Assembly: GCF_001282785.1 (NCBI RefSeq)
Contig: NZ_CVUA01000001.1
Location: 62,001 to 126,000, forward strand
DNA: 64,000 nt
Direction: 5' to 3'
Source of the DNA: Halolamina sediminis
Lineage (GTDB): Archaea; Halobacteriota; Halobacteria; Halobacteriales; Haloferacaceae
Positions 51,692-58,870 of this stretch are shown here, piece by piece. The position numbers and the translations under genes are program-made. Position 1 is the stretch's first letter; each line of letters begins with the position of its first letter. The notes below the pieces were generated by a model. The model was given only the letters and a program-made list of their open reading frames with translations. It was not told the DNA's origin and searched no databases.

Positions 51692-52033
51692 ATGCTCCTC
51701 CAAATCCCCGGCGGCCCGGAACTGCTGATCATCCTCCTCGTGATGGCGCTGTTGGTCGGCGTCCCGGTCGTCCTCGCGGCGCTGTTCCTGTTCGTCCGGT
51801 TCGTCGGCGGCAGCGACGACAGCGACGAGATCGCCGAGCTCAAAGGCCGGATCGAGGAGCTGGAAGCGGAGGTCGCGGCGGGCAGGGAGGCCGCCAGCAA
51901 CGATGTCTCCGTCGAGGACGAGCGTAGCGAGGCGGGAAAACGGCGCGAACGAAGTGAACGGCGGGAAACCGCCTCGGAAGCGAGCGGGGAGGAACGACCT
52001 GCGAGCAGCGTCGACTCCGACGGCGAGGACTGA
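51692..52033 (+). CDS. Small membrane protein with coiled coil and repeat-derived tail
   Basis: A 113-residue protein with a short N-terminal LLQIPGGPELLI, a transmembrane helix (ILLVMALLVGVPVVLAALFLFV), a coiled coil DEIAELKGRIEELEAEVA and a polar Arg/Glu/Ser-rich tail. The tail (about residues 75-105) is encoded by a GC-rich short-hairpin repeat also present at 37960-38110, so it is likely to be an insertion that extended the frame. A Sec/Tat-like role has been guessed for related small proteins, but nothing here proves it. Confidence 0.75.
   Translation: MLLQIPGGPELLIILLVMALLVGVPVVLAALFLFVRFVGGSDDSDEIAELKGRIEELEAEVAAGREAASNDVSVEDERSEAGKRRERSERRETASEASGEERPASSVDSDGED
51915..52015. repeat. 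GC-rich short-hairpin repeat inside a coding tail
   Basis: Series of small palindromic units (GCGAACGAAGTGAACGGCG, CTCGGAAGCGAGCGGGGAG). CCTCGGAAGCGAGCGGGGAG is identical to the minus strand in the helicase upstream region, with further similarity on both sides. It encodes the last third of the membrane protein at 51692-52033. Confidence 0.6.
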
Positions 52034-52076
52034 CCGAAACGGCAGGCTTCTTGCCCCGCCAGTGCGCGCTCCCGAT

Positions 52077-52937
52077 ATGTCCTTCTTCGACGACCTCGCC
52101 GCTCGCATCGACGACGCCGACAGCGTAGTCTCCGTGGGGCTGGACGCCGACCCCGACCGCATCCCGGAGTTCCTCGACGACCACGACCTGCCTCGCTGGG
52201 CGTTCAACCGTCGGATCATCGACGCGACCCACGAGCACGCCGCCTGCTACAAACCGAACGCCGCGTTCTACGAGGACGCCGACGGCTGGCGTGCGCTCCG
52301 AGAGACGGTGGCCTACGCCCACGGGAAAGGTGTGCCCGTCCTGCTCGACGCGAAACGCGGGGATATCGGCAACACCGCACGACAGTACGCCGAGGTGCTC
52401 GACGAGGTGGACGCGATCACCGTCAACCCCTACATGGGCGGCGACTCGCTCCAACCGTTCCTCGCCGAGGCCGACGCGGGGGTGTTCGTGCTCTGTCGGA
52501 CCTCAAACCCCGGCGGCGCCGACCTGCAGGACCTCGAACTCGCCTCCGGCGAACCCCTCTACGAGCGCGTCGCCGCGCTCGCGGACACCTGGAACGAACA
52601 CGGCAACGTCGGTCTCGTCGTCGGCGCGACTGCGCCCGAGGAGCTCGAAACCGTCCGGGAGGTCGTCCCCGAAATCCCGTTCCTCGTCCCCGGCGTGGGG
52701 GCACAGGGCGGCGACGCCGAGGCCGCGGTCGAACACGGCCTCGCGTCGAGCGACGCGTGGCCCGTCGACGTCGGGCTCGTGAACTCCTCGCGCGGGATCA
52801 TTTTCGCCGGCGAGGATGTGGGCCGGAACACCGTCTCCGGGGCCTCGGGCGGGCGGGACCCCGACGAGGACGCGTACTTCGCGGCGGCGGGCGACGCCGC
52901 CGCGCGGCTCAAAAAGCGCCTGAACCAGTACCGCTGA
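52077..52937 (+). CDS. pyrF: Orotidine 5'-phosphate decarboxylase
   Basis: A 286-residue TIM-barrel enzyme that makes UMP from OMP, the last step of pyrimidine synthesis. This is the longer type-2 form. Motifs: VVSVGLDADPDRIPEF, AACYKPNAAFYE with the first catalytic Lys, LLDAKRGDIGNTARQYAE with the Lys-Asp pair, TVNPYMGGDSLQPFL and VPGVGAQGGD with the phosphate gripper. NSSRGIIFAGED completes the site. The ATG at 52077 follows CGATATG in the usual leaderless context. It is the classical selectable marker gene in haloarchaea. Confidence 0.97.
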   Translation: MSFFDDLAARIDDADSVVSVGLDADPDRIPEFLDDHDLPRWAFNRRIIDATHEHAACYKPNAAFYEDADGWRALRETVAYAHGKGVPVLLDAKRGDIGNTARQYAEVLDEVDAITVNPYMGGDSLQPFLAEADAGVFVLCRTSNPGGADLQDLELASGEPLYERVAALADTWNEHGNVGLVVGATAPEELETVREVVPEIPFLVPGVGAQGGDAEAAVEHGLASSDAWPVDVGLVNSSRGIIFAGEDVGRNTVSGASGGRDPDEDAYFAAAGDAAARLKKRLNQYR

Positions 52938-52994
52938 GGCGGCAGACTGCTCCCCCGGCGAGGGGCTTAGGTGGCTCACGCCCCAAAATCAGCT

Positions 52995-53537
52995 ATGGTC
53001 CGTGACACGGTCGGCGTCGTGCTCGCGGCCGTGCTGACCGGGCTCGCGTCGGTGTTGCTGATCGCCGCGATCGCGGTCCAGCCGTTCCTCGTCGTCGCCG
53101 CCCTCCCCTTTGCGGCCGGCGCCTACCTCCTCTGGGAGGGCTCCCTCGGCGAATACGGCCGGCTGGGCCCCTCCGGCACATGCCGAGCGCGGGCGGCAAA
53201 CGGACGAACCACGAGCGAGGGAGCCCGCCCCGAGAGTGATGGAACCGGCCACGCCGACGCGGCGGGGCGCCGCCGACGGGACCGGACGCGTGACTCCGAG
53301 CGTGCCCGGCGGAAGGGACGACGGCGCGCGAGCGGCCGCGAGCGCTCCCGCGGCGCGGACAGCCTCGCCCGTCGGGAGGCCGCGGCGGTACTCGGTGTCG
53401 ACGCCGACGCCGAGCCGGCGGTAGTGCGGTCGGCCTACCGCGACCGCGTGAAGGAGGTCCATCCCGACACCGAGGATGGCGACGCCGAGACGTTTCAGGA
53501 AGTGAACGACGCGTACGAACGCCTGCGGGAGGACTGA
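52995..53537 (+). CDS. Membrane-anchored J-domain protein
   Basis: A 180-residue protein with two N-terminal hydrophobic segments (VGVVLAAVLTGLASVLLIAAIA and FLVVAALPFAAGAYLLWEG), a very basic, Arg-rich linker (about 60-125) and a C-terminal J domain. The J domain starts near EAAAVLGVDADAEPAVVRSAYR and has HPD at 156-158 and a helix IV-like EVNDAYERLRED. The J domain would stimulate a DnaK-type chaperone at the membrane. The basic linker is unusual for a haloarchaeal protein and may bind nucleic acid or lipid head groups. One base separates its stop from that of convergent thrB. Confidence 0.9.
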   Translation: MVRDTVGVVLAAVLTGLASVLLIAAIAVQPFLVVAALPFAAGAYLLWEGSLGEYGRLGPSGTCRARAANGRTTSEGARPESDGTGHADAAGRRRRDRTRDSERARRKGRRRASGRERSRGADSLARREAAAVLGVDADAEPAVVRSAYRDRVKEVHPDTEDGDAETFQEVNDAYERLRED

Positions 53538-53538
53538 C

Positions 53539-54414
53539 TCAGACGAACTCCGCGCCGTTTCCGGTCCACGTCCGGTAGGCCCGGGCGTCCTCGCCGTTGT
53601 CCGCGAACGCCTCGACCATCGCGCTCGCGACGGCGCGCCGGCGCTGTGGCGGACAGACCGCCAGCACCCCCGGGCCGGAGCCGCTGACGGTGACGCCGTG
53701 GGCGCCGGCCTCGCGAGCCGCTTCGACGGCATCGTCGTAGCCGGTGATCAGCGCCGCGCGGTTGGGCGTGACCACTTCGTCGGCCATCCCCGCCCCCACG
53801 AGCTCGGGGTCGGAGCGACACATCCCGACCGAGAGCGTCGCAGCGTTGCCGACGGTGGTAACGAGCTCCTCGATCGTGAGGTGGGTCGGCACGACTTCGC
53901 GGGCTTTGCGGGTGGAGATGGGCTCCTCGGGGAGACACGCGACGAGCGGGACGTCCGTCCCGACCGAGCGGACACCGTGTTCGGTCGCGATCGTGAAGCC
54001 GCCCAACAGCGCGGGGGCGACGTTGTCGGCGTGGGCGGCGCCGGAGACGACCGCCTCGCCCTCGGCGGCGATCGGGACGAGTTCTTTGCGGGAGTAGCCG
54101 CGGTCGTAGAGGTCGTTGAGCGCGAGCGCCGCGCCCGCGGCGGAGGCCGCCGAGGACCCGAGCCCCGAGGCGGGCCTGACGCCTTTGTCGATCTCGATGT
54201 GGGCGGGGGCGTCGAGTGCGTCGGCGACGGCGCCGACGGTGTTCTTCTCGGGGTCCTCGGGGATGAACTGGGCGCCGGCGCCGGTCACCTCGATGGTGGT
54301 GCGGTCGGCGCGCTCGACCCGGACGATATCCGCCGGGTGGGAGAGCGCGACGCCGAACGTGTCGTAGCCGCTACCGAGATTCGCGCTGGTTGCCGGCGCG
54401 CGGACTGTTCGCAT
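53539..54414 (-). CDS. thrB: Homoserine kinase
   Basis: A 291-residue GHMP kinase of threonine biosynthesis. Motif 1 is RAPATSANLGSGYDTFG. Motif 2, the ATP-phosphate loop, is GVRPASGLGSSAASAAGAAL. Motif 3 is GVTVSGSGPGVLAV. HADNVAPALLGGF lies between, as in homoserine kinases. The start at 54414 (MRTVRAPATS) is the family norm. It is convergent with the J-domain gene and shares no operon with thrC or hom in this window. Confidence 0.97.
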   Translation of the reverse strand: MRTVRAPATSANLGSGYDTFGVALSHPADIVRVERADRTTIEVTGAGAQFIPEDPEKNTVGAVADALDAPAHIEIDKGVRPASGLGSSAASAAGAALALNDLYDRGYSRKELVPIAAEGEAVVSGAAHADNVAPALLGGFTIATEHGVRSVGTDVPLVACLPEEPISTRKAREVVPTHLTIEELVTTVGNAATLSVGMCRSDPELVGAGMADEVVTPNRAALITGYDDAVEAAREAGAHGVTVSGSGPGVLAVCPPQRRRAVASAMVEAFADNGEDARAYRTWTGNGAEFV

Positions 54415-54459
54415 GGGCAGTCGTACCGTGGTTCGCGCGAAAAAGCTGGCGCTCGGTGG

Positions 54460-54711
54460 CTACTCGTCGGCGGTGGCGAACAGCATCGGCGCGATCACGA
54501 CCAGCCCCAGCCCGAGGAACAGGTAGAGCTTGGGGTTGATCGCCTGCGGGGTCAACAGGAAGATCAGGCCGAACGCACCGAAGTGCAGCCCGAGCACCTT
54601 CTTCGACCCGAGGCCGAGCAGGCCGAGCGTTCCCAGGGCGAACACGAGCAACAGTATCTGCCCAATGTTGTAGTTGAGCAGGAAACTGTCGATGACCTGG
54701 AGCGGGAGCAT
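54460..54711 (-). CDS. Small membrane protein, three helices
   Basis: An 83-residue hydrophobic protein with segments IGQILLLVFALGTLGLLGLG, VLGLHFGAFGLIFLLTPQAI and LYLFLGLGLVVIAPMLFATA, so three membrane spans with a basic loop SKK after the first. Conserved in haloarchaea as far as I recall; function unknown. It lies 45 bases upstream of thrB on the same strand and may be co-transcribed with it. A TTTAAAC element at about 54744 (54739-54745 read on the minus strand as GTTTAAA) lies about 28 bases upstream of its ATG. Confidence 0.78.
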   Translation of the reverse strand: MLPLQVIDSFLLNYNIGQILLLVFALGTLGLLGLGSKKVLGLHFGAFGLIFLLTPQAINPKLYLFLGLGLVVIAPMLFATADE

Positions 54712-54857
54712 TCCTTACGGCTACTCGGTCCGAACGGCGCTTTAAACTTCTGCTCTCGGGCGGCGCTCGGCGGTGGCTGCCGACGCCGCGGGAGACTGGG
54801 TCGCGGGCGAGCGGAGCGCGCGCCACATACATACGCTCGCGTACGCTACGGACGGGT

Positions 54858-55391
54858 ATGACCGAGACAGCGACAGTCGGTGGCGGCTGCTTCTGGTGTG
54901 TCGAGGCGGCGTTCGAGGAGCTTTCCGGCGTCGAGGACGTGACCGCCGGCTACGCCGGCGGCCACACCGATGACCCCACGTACCGCCAGGTCTGTTCCGG
55001 GGACACCGGCCACGCCGAAGTCGTGCAGATCGAGTACGACGAGACCGTCCTGCGCTACGAGGACGTGCTGGAGGTGTTCTTCACGATCCACGACCCGACC
55101 CAACTGAACCGACAGGGACCGGACGTGGGCAGCCAGTACCGCTCGATCGTCCTGCCCCACGACGAGCAGCAGCGCGAGGTCGCCGAGGCGTACGTTGAGG
55201 CGCTGGAGGAAGAGGGCGGCTACGACGACGAGGTTGTGACGGAGATTCAGCCGCTCTCGACGTTCTACCACGCCGAGGAGAAACACCAGAACTACTTCGA
55301 GAAGAACCCGAACGACGCCTACTGCTCGATGCACGCGACGCCGAAGATCGAGAAGGTCCGCGAGAAGTTCGAGCAGGAAGTCGAGGCCTAA
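54858..55391 (+). CDS. msrA: Peptide methionine (S)-S-oxide reductase MsrA
   Basis: A 177-residue enzyme that repairs methionine sulfoxide. The catalytic motif GGGCFWCVEAAFEEL has the nucleophilic Cys near residue 11. GVEDVTAGYAGGHTDDPTYRQVCSGDTGHAEVVQ is represented here by its parts AGYAGG, YRQVCSGDTGHAE, both family hallmarks. HDPTQLNRQGPDVGSQYRS and FYHAEEKHQNYF follow. It is a single MsrA domain with no MsrB fusion. The ATG at 54858 lies in GGTATGACC. Confidence 0.97.
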   Translation: MTETATVGGGCFWCVEAAFEELSGVEDVTAGYAGGHTDDPTYRQVCSGDTGHAEVVQIEYDETVLRYEDVLEVFFTIHDPTQLNRQGPDVGSQYRSIVLPHDEQQREVAEAYVEALEEEGGYDDEVVTEIQPLSTFYHAEEKHQNYFEKNPNDAYCSMHATPKIEKVREKFEQEVEA

Positions 55392-55456
55392 GAAAGCGGT
55401 TCTGCCGAGATCTGTGGCTGGCGGAAGATCTGCTGTGCGTCGACAAGTATCGGCGG

Positions 55457-55464
55457 TATATTTA
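55457..55464 (+). promoter_or_regulatory. TATA box of the small AT-richer gene
   Basis: GGTATATTTACG has TATATTTA 28-35 bases before the ATG at 55492. It is one of the clearest TATA boxes in the window and supports that start. Confidence 0.65.
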
Positions 55465-55491
55465 CGCCGATATTGTTCGATTAGACGACTA

Positions 55492-55833
55492 ATGACCGAT
55501 TGGGAAGGTGTGAGACAGGAGCTCGAAGAGGCGGGCTATTCTGGATTCGAGTTCGATAGCGGCGATACGGCCGTGCCGGGACTGTCCGGTGAGTGGGTAT
55601 CCGGAAACATCCCACGCGAGGGAGGATTGAAACACGAGAACCAATCGCTTTTGATACGGGTTCTCGACGGGCTACCGAGGGGTGGTGCCGTGGATGCTGC
55701 TCCAGAAAACGCCCCGGAAAGCATACGCAACATCGCTACTCAACACGGGCTGGAAGTCATCATCATTGGCGTCTCTGCCGACGAGGCACGTATCGCACTT
55801 TGTGAGTCCTCGGAGCGAAGCGCATCTGCGTAA
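55492..55833 (+). CDS. Uncharacterised 113-residue protein, AT-richer
   Basis: Starts TDWEGVRQELEEAGYSGFEF and has an alpha/beta pattern ending LEVIIIGVSADEARIAL. No Cys cluster, membrane span or catalytic motif is visible. Codon use is clearly less GC-biased than in msrA or the downstream hydrolase (many A/T third positions), which suggests recent transfer together with the next gene. A strong TATA box supports expression. Function unknown; the small size and the second gene being a membrane protein make a two-gene cassette possible. Confidence 0.75.
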   Translation: MTDWEGVRQELEEAGYSGFEFDSGDTAVPGLSGEWVSGNIPREGGLKHENQSLLIRVLDGLPRGGAVDAAPENAPESIRNIATQHGLEVIIIGVSADEARIALCESSERSASA

Positions 55834-55882
55834 CGGTAAGTTCAGCCGAACGGTTTAATTGGTCAAACGTCTGTTAGTACGT

Positions 55883-56176
55883 GTGAACTCAGTTCGCCGG
55901 ATACTGTTTCGTGAGCCAGATGGACGGCGAAAGGCGCTCCTTTTCTCACTCCTCTCCGTCGTTTGCCTCCTCGGCTGGGCGTATTTCGGCATTGTACTCG
56001 ACGGCCCTCACAATATGCTCTTTTTGGGTATCGCGTTCGCATTCACCGGGGTAGCCGAATCTCTTCCGCCGACCCGACAGCGTTCAGCAGGCGTACTTCG
56101 AATAGTTGGCCTCGGTGTCCTGATCGTCTTCCTCGGTCTCCTCATACTGGCTCCTGAAGTAATCTGGGCTGAGTGA
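55883..56176 (+). CDS. Small membrane protein, AT-richer island
   Basis: A hydrophobic protein of 97 residues from a GTG at 55883, or 105 residues from a TTG at 55859. The GTG is preferred because TTTAATT at 55854-55860 lies about 26 bases upstream, the spacing for a leaderless start. After a basic N-terminus (RRILFREPDGRRK) come three hydrophobic segments: ALLFSLLSVVCLLGWAYFGI, MLFLGIAFAFTGVAES and IVGLGVLIVFLGLLILA. Function unknown. Codon use matches the AT-richer gene just upstream. The region 56177-56271 holds nothing recognisable. Confidence 0.68.
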   Translation: MNSVRRILFREPDGRRKALLFSLLSVVCLLGWAYFGIVLDGPHNMLFLGIAFAFTGVAESLPPTRQRSAGVLRIVGLGVLIVFLGLLILAPEVIWAE

Positions 56177-56271
56177 GTAGAGTCTGTTTTGGGAAGTACG
56201 CAATCCTCCCTACCGGCTGTTTCACTACAGATGGTCTCGAACAGACTTGGAGTTGAATATAGCCAAGATGG

Positions 56272-56919
56272 CTACTGTTCTAGCCGCCTCAACAGCTCTT
56301 CCCGCAGTTCCTCGCTCCCGACACAGATCACGTCACACGCCGAGAGATCGGTCCCCGCGTTGTGGTCGACACGGTACCCGACGACGACCATCCCCGCCCG
56401 TTCGGCCGCGAGCGTGCCGTTCCGTGAGTCCTCGACGGCGACGCAGTCCGCCGGATCGACACCCAGCCGTTCGGCGGCCGTCTCGTAGATGTCGGGTTCG
56501 GGCTTCCCCGGAGCGTCGATTTCGTCGTTCGAGAGGACGAGGTCGAACTCCAGACCGAACCGATCGAGCACGTACCTCATCCACGTCGGCGGCGACGAGG
56601 AGACGAGCCCGACCGGAACGCCGGCGTCGCGGGCGCCGTCCCGAACCGCCGCGAAGCAGTCGAGCAGTTCCACTTTCTCCCGGTAGACGGTCTCGGCGGT
56701 CTCGTCGTACAGGTCGACGAACTCGGCCTTCGACACCCGCGTCTCGTAGTTCGCGTCGAGGTAGTCGTAGATCTCGCGGTACGGCATCCCCGTGATCTCG
56801 TCGAGGTCGGGCAGTTCCCCGTCGAGTACCTGCGGGAGTAGCTCCTCCCGCTCGGCGGGGTGCCAGTAGTCCTCGGAGTCGACGACGACCCCGTCCATGT
56901 CGAACAGCAGCGCGTCCAT
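56272..56919 (-). CDS. HAD superfamily hydrolase (phosphoglycolate phosphatase/beta-PGM-like)
   Basis: A 215-residue HAD hydrolase. Motif I is LLFDMDGVVVDSEDYWHPAE with nucleophile Asp and acid/base Asp. Motif II is VGLVSSSPP, motif III the Lys of GKPEPDIYETAAERLG, and motif IV is VAVEDSRNGTLAAERAGM. The cap between motifs I and II (EITGMPYREIYDYLDANYE) is the helical subtype I form. The substrate is a small phosphometabolite that cannot be specified. The start at 56919 gives MDALLFDMDG. Confidence 0.92.
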   Translation of the reverse strand: MDALLFDMDGVVVDSEDYWHPAEREELLPQVLDGELPDLDEITGMPYREIYDYLDANYETRVSKAEFVDLYDETAETVYREKVELLDCFAAVRDGARDAGVPVGLVSSSPPTWMRYVLDRFGLEFDLVLSNDEIDAPGKPEPDIYETAAERLGVDPADCVAVEDSRNGTLAAERAGMVVVGYRVDHNAGTDLSACDVICVGSEELREELLRRLEQ

Positions 56920-57000
56920 GATCGCCGTACTGGTGCCCGCGTCATCGTGTTTGGGGTTTCGCGCCGACGCTCAAGGCCGATGCCGGGACCACTCCCGCGC

Positions 57001-57768
57001 GTGACCGACCGGATCCGACTGTTCGCGGGCGACTGCACGATCGAGTTCGAGGGCGAGCGCGAGCGGACCCAGCGCGGCTACGTGGTCGTGGTGGTGAAGC
57101 CGGACCGAACCGTGCTGGTCCACGACGCCGGCGGCTATCAGCCCGTGGCGTGGCTCACCCGCGCCGACGAACTGACGACCGAGACCGAGGGCGACTCCTT
57201 CGCGATCACGGCCCGGAGCGGCGAGCAGGAACTTCGTGTGGTCTCGGAGGCACCGACGGGCCGTCGGGAGTACCCCGCGAGCGAGGCGGGCGTGCCGCTT
57301 GGCGACTGTCCTGACTGCGGCGACGCGCTCGTCCGATCGAGCGGGGAGGTGACCTGTCTGGGCTGTGACGCGGCCTACGGGCTCCCCGCGGGGGCGACGG
57401 TGCTCGACGAGACCTGCGACGACTGTGGGCTGCCGCGGATGTGCGTCGAGCGCGGCGAGACGTTCGAGCTCTGTGTGGACTGGCGGTGTGACTCGCTGGC
57501 CGACATCGTCGCCGACGCGCTCGACGGCCGGTGGGACTGCCCCGACTGCGGCGCGGCGCTCTCGGTGGTGAACCGCGGGAACCGCCCGTTCCTCGGCTGT
57601 GACGCCTACCCCGACTGCGAGACGACGTTCTCGATCCCGGCGGGCGAGGCGGTTGGGGAGTGTCCCTGCGGGCTGCCGGTGTTCGAGACGGCCACGGGGC
57701 GGCGGTGTCTGGACGGGACGTGCGATCGCTACCGGGAGGGGGTGGTCGACGGCTGCGCCGGCCCGTGA
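57001..57768 (+). CDS. DUF91 (NucS N-terminal-like) protein with zinc fingers
   Basis: A 255-residue protein. The N-terminal half (IRLFAGDCTIEFEGERERTQRGYVVVVV.., broken here) resembles the N-terminal beta domain of the NucS/EndoMS DNA endonuclease, but the nuclease half is absent. In its place are several Cys-rich segments: CPDCGDALVRSSGEVTCLGC, CDDCGLPRMC and then CPDCGAALSVVNRGNRPFLGC, the last like a topoisomerase C4 zinc finger. It should bind DNA, perhaps branched or single-stranded. The start is GTG at 57001, matching TDRIRLFAGDC in relatives; an ATG 21 bases upstream is less likely. Catalysis is not expected. Confidence 0.85.
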   Translation: MTDRIRLFAGDCTIEFEGERERTQRGYVVVVVKPDRTVLVHDAGGYQPVAWLTRADELTTETEGDSFAITARSGEQELRVVSEAPTGRREYPASEAGVPLGDCPDCGDALVRSSGEVTCLGCDAAYGLPAGATVLDETCDDCGLPRMCVERGETFELCVDWRCDSLADIVADALDGRWDCPDCGAALSVVNRGNRPFLGCDAYPDCETTFSIPAGEAVGECPCGLPVFETATGRRCLDGTCDRYREGVVDGCAGP

Positions 57769-57816
57769 TCGGGGGCGATCACAGCCCCTATACCCGCCGC
57801 CCCGGGACGTAGCCCC

Positions 57817-58851
57817 ATGGACGGGACGCTTCGCGACGGCGTGGTCCGACTCTCGGGCGACGCCAAACAGCGGTTCTACGACTCCGGGGGGTACGGCCGC
57901 CCGGCCGGCGGGAGCGACATCGAACTCGCGCCGGTCGAGGCCGCCCACCTGCTCTACCGCGGCGATCTCGACGCGGTCACGGGGGAGGACGGCACCTCGA
58001 TGGGGTTCCGCGAGTTCCTCACCCGGACCGACGCGGTGCTCTCCTTCGTCGTCTACAAGGACCTCCGCGATCGCGGCTTCTACCTCTCGCCGGCCCGCGA
58101 GGGCTGGGTCGACGACTCGGTCGACGACGCGACGGACTTCGTCGTCTACCCGCGCGGGAAGGGCCCCGCGGACGACGAGATCGCCCACCGGCTCCGGGTC
58201 GTCGGCGAGCGTGCGCCGCTGTTGGCGGCGAGCGTCGACGAGCACGTGCTCGCAATCGTCGACGAGGACGGCGAACTCACCTACTTCGGCACGGAGTGGC
58301 TCTCCCCGTCGGGCACTGCGGACCCGCCGCTGCCCGACTCCCTCGACGCGACGCTGATGGACGACCGGCTGCTGGTCTGGGAGCCGCCAGAGGAACTGTA
58401 CGAGGGCGGCTTCTTCGGGCAGCGACTGGCGGGGCGAAACGCCGACTCGGGCCCGCTCCAACTCTCGCTGCTGGAGGCGGCGTACCTCGCGGATCGGGGT
58501 TCGCTGGAACTGGATCTCGCGACGGTGCAGGGCCACGCCGAGGCGATCGAGGGCGAGCGGTTCCGCCGGCGCTACGCGGCGTACGAGTCGCTGCGGGCGG
58601 CGGGCGCGGTGCCCAAGTCCGGGTTCAAGTTCGGCGCGGACTTCCGGGTGTACGAATCGTTCGACGGCCTCTCGGATCTGGGCCACTCGGACAAGCTGGT
58701 CCGGGTCGTGGAGCCGGACCACGAGTTCCTCCCCCGGGAGCTGTCACTCGACGTACGGCTGGCCGGCGGGGTTCGCAAGCGAATGGTTTTTGCGCTGACC
58801 GAGCCGACTGGGGAGATAGATTGGCTCTGCGTCGAGCGAATCACGCCGTGA
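57817..58851 (+). CDS. endA: tRNA-splicing endonuclease EndA
   Basis: A 344-residue protein of the fused homodimeric (alpha-2) type, in which two endonuclease repeats lie in one chain. The catalytic repeat is C-terminal: SGFKFGADFRVYESFDG with the general-base Tyr, GHSDKLVRVVE with His, and VRKRMVFAL with Lys. The N-terminal repeat (residues 1-170) keeps the fold (FVVYKDLRDRGFYLSPAREG) but lacks the triad. The enzyme cuts bulge-helix-bulge introns from pre-tRNA and rRNA. trpS follows after 19 bases, so they are co-transcribed; the haloarchaeal trpS partner is fitting, because tRNA-Trp is the classical intron-bearing tRNA. Confidence 0.97.
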   Translation: MDGTLRDGVVRLSGDAKQRFYDSGGYGRPAGGSDIELAPVEAAHLLYRGDLDAVTGEDGTSMGFREFLTRTDAVLSFVVYKDLRDRGFYLSPAREGWVDDSVDDATDFVVYPRGKGPADDEIAHRLRVVGERAPLLAASVDEHVLAIVDEDGELTYFGTEWLSPSGTADPPLPDSLDATLMDDRLLVWEPPEELYEGGFFGQRLAGRNADSGPLQLSLLEAAYLADRGSLELDLATVQGHAEAIEGERFRRRYAAYESLRAAGAVPKSGFKFGADFRVYESFDGLSDLGHSDKLVRVVEPDHEFLPRELSLDVRLAGGVRKRMVFALTEPTGEIDWLCVERITP

Positions 58852-58870
58852 GCAGCGGCGAGGACCACCG

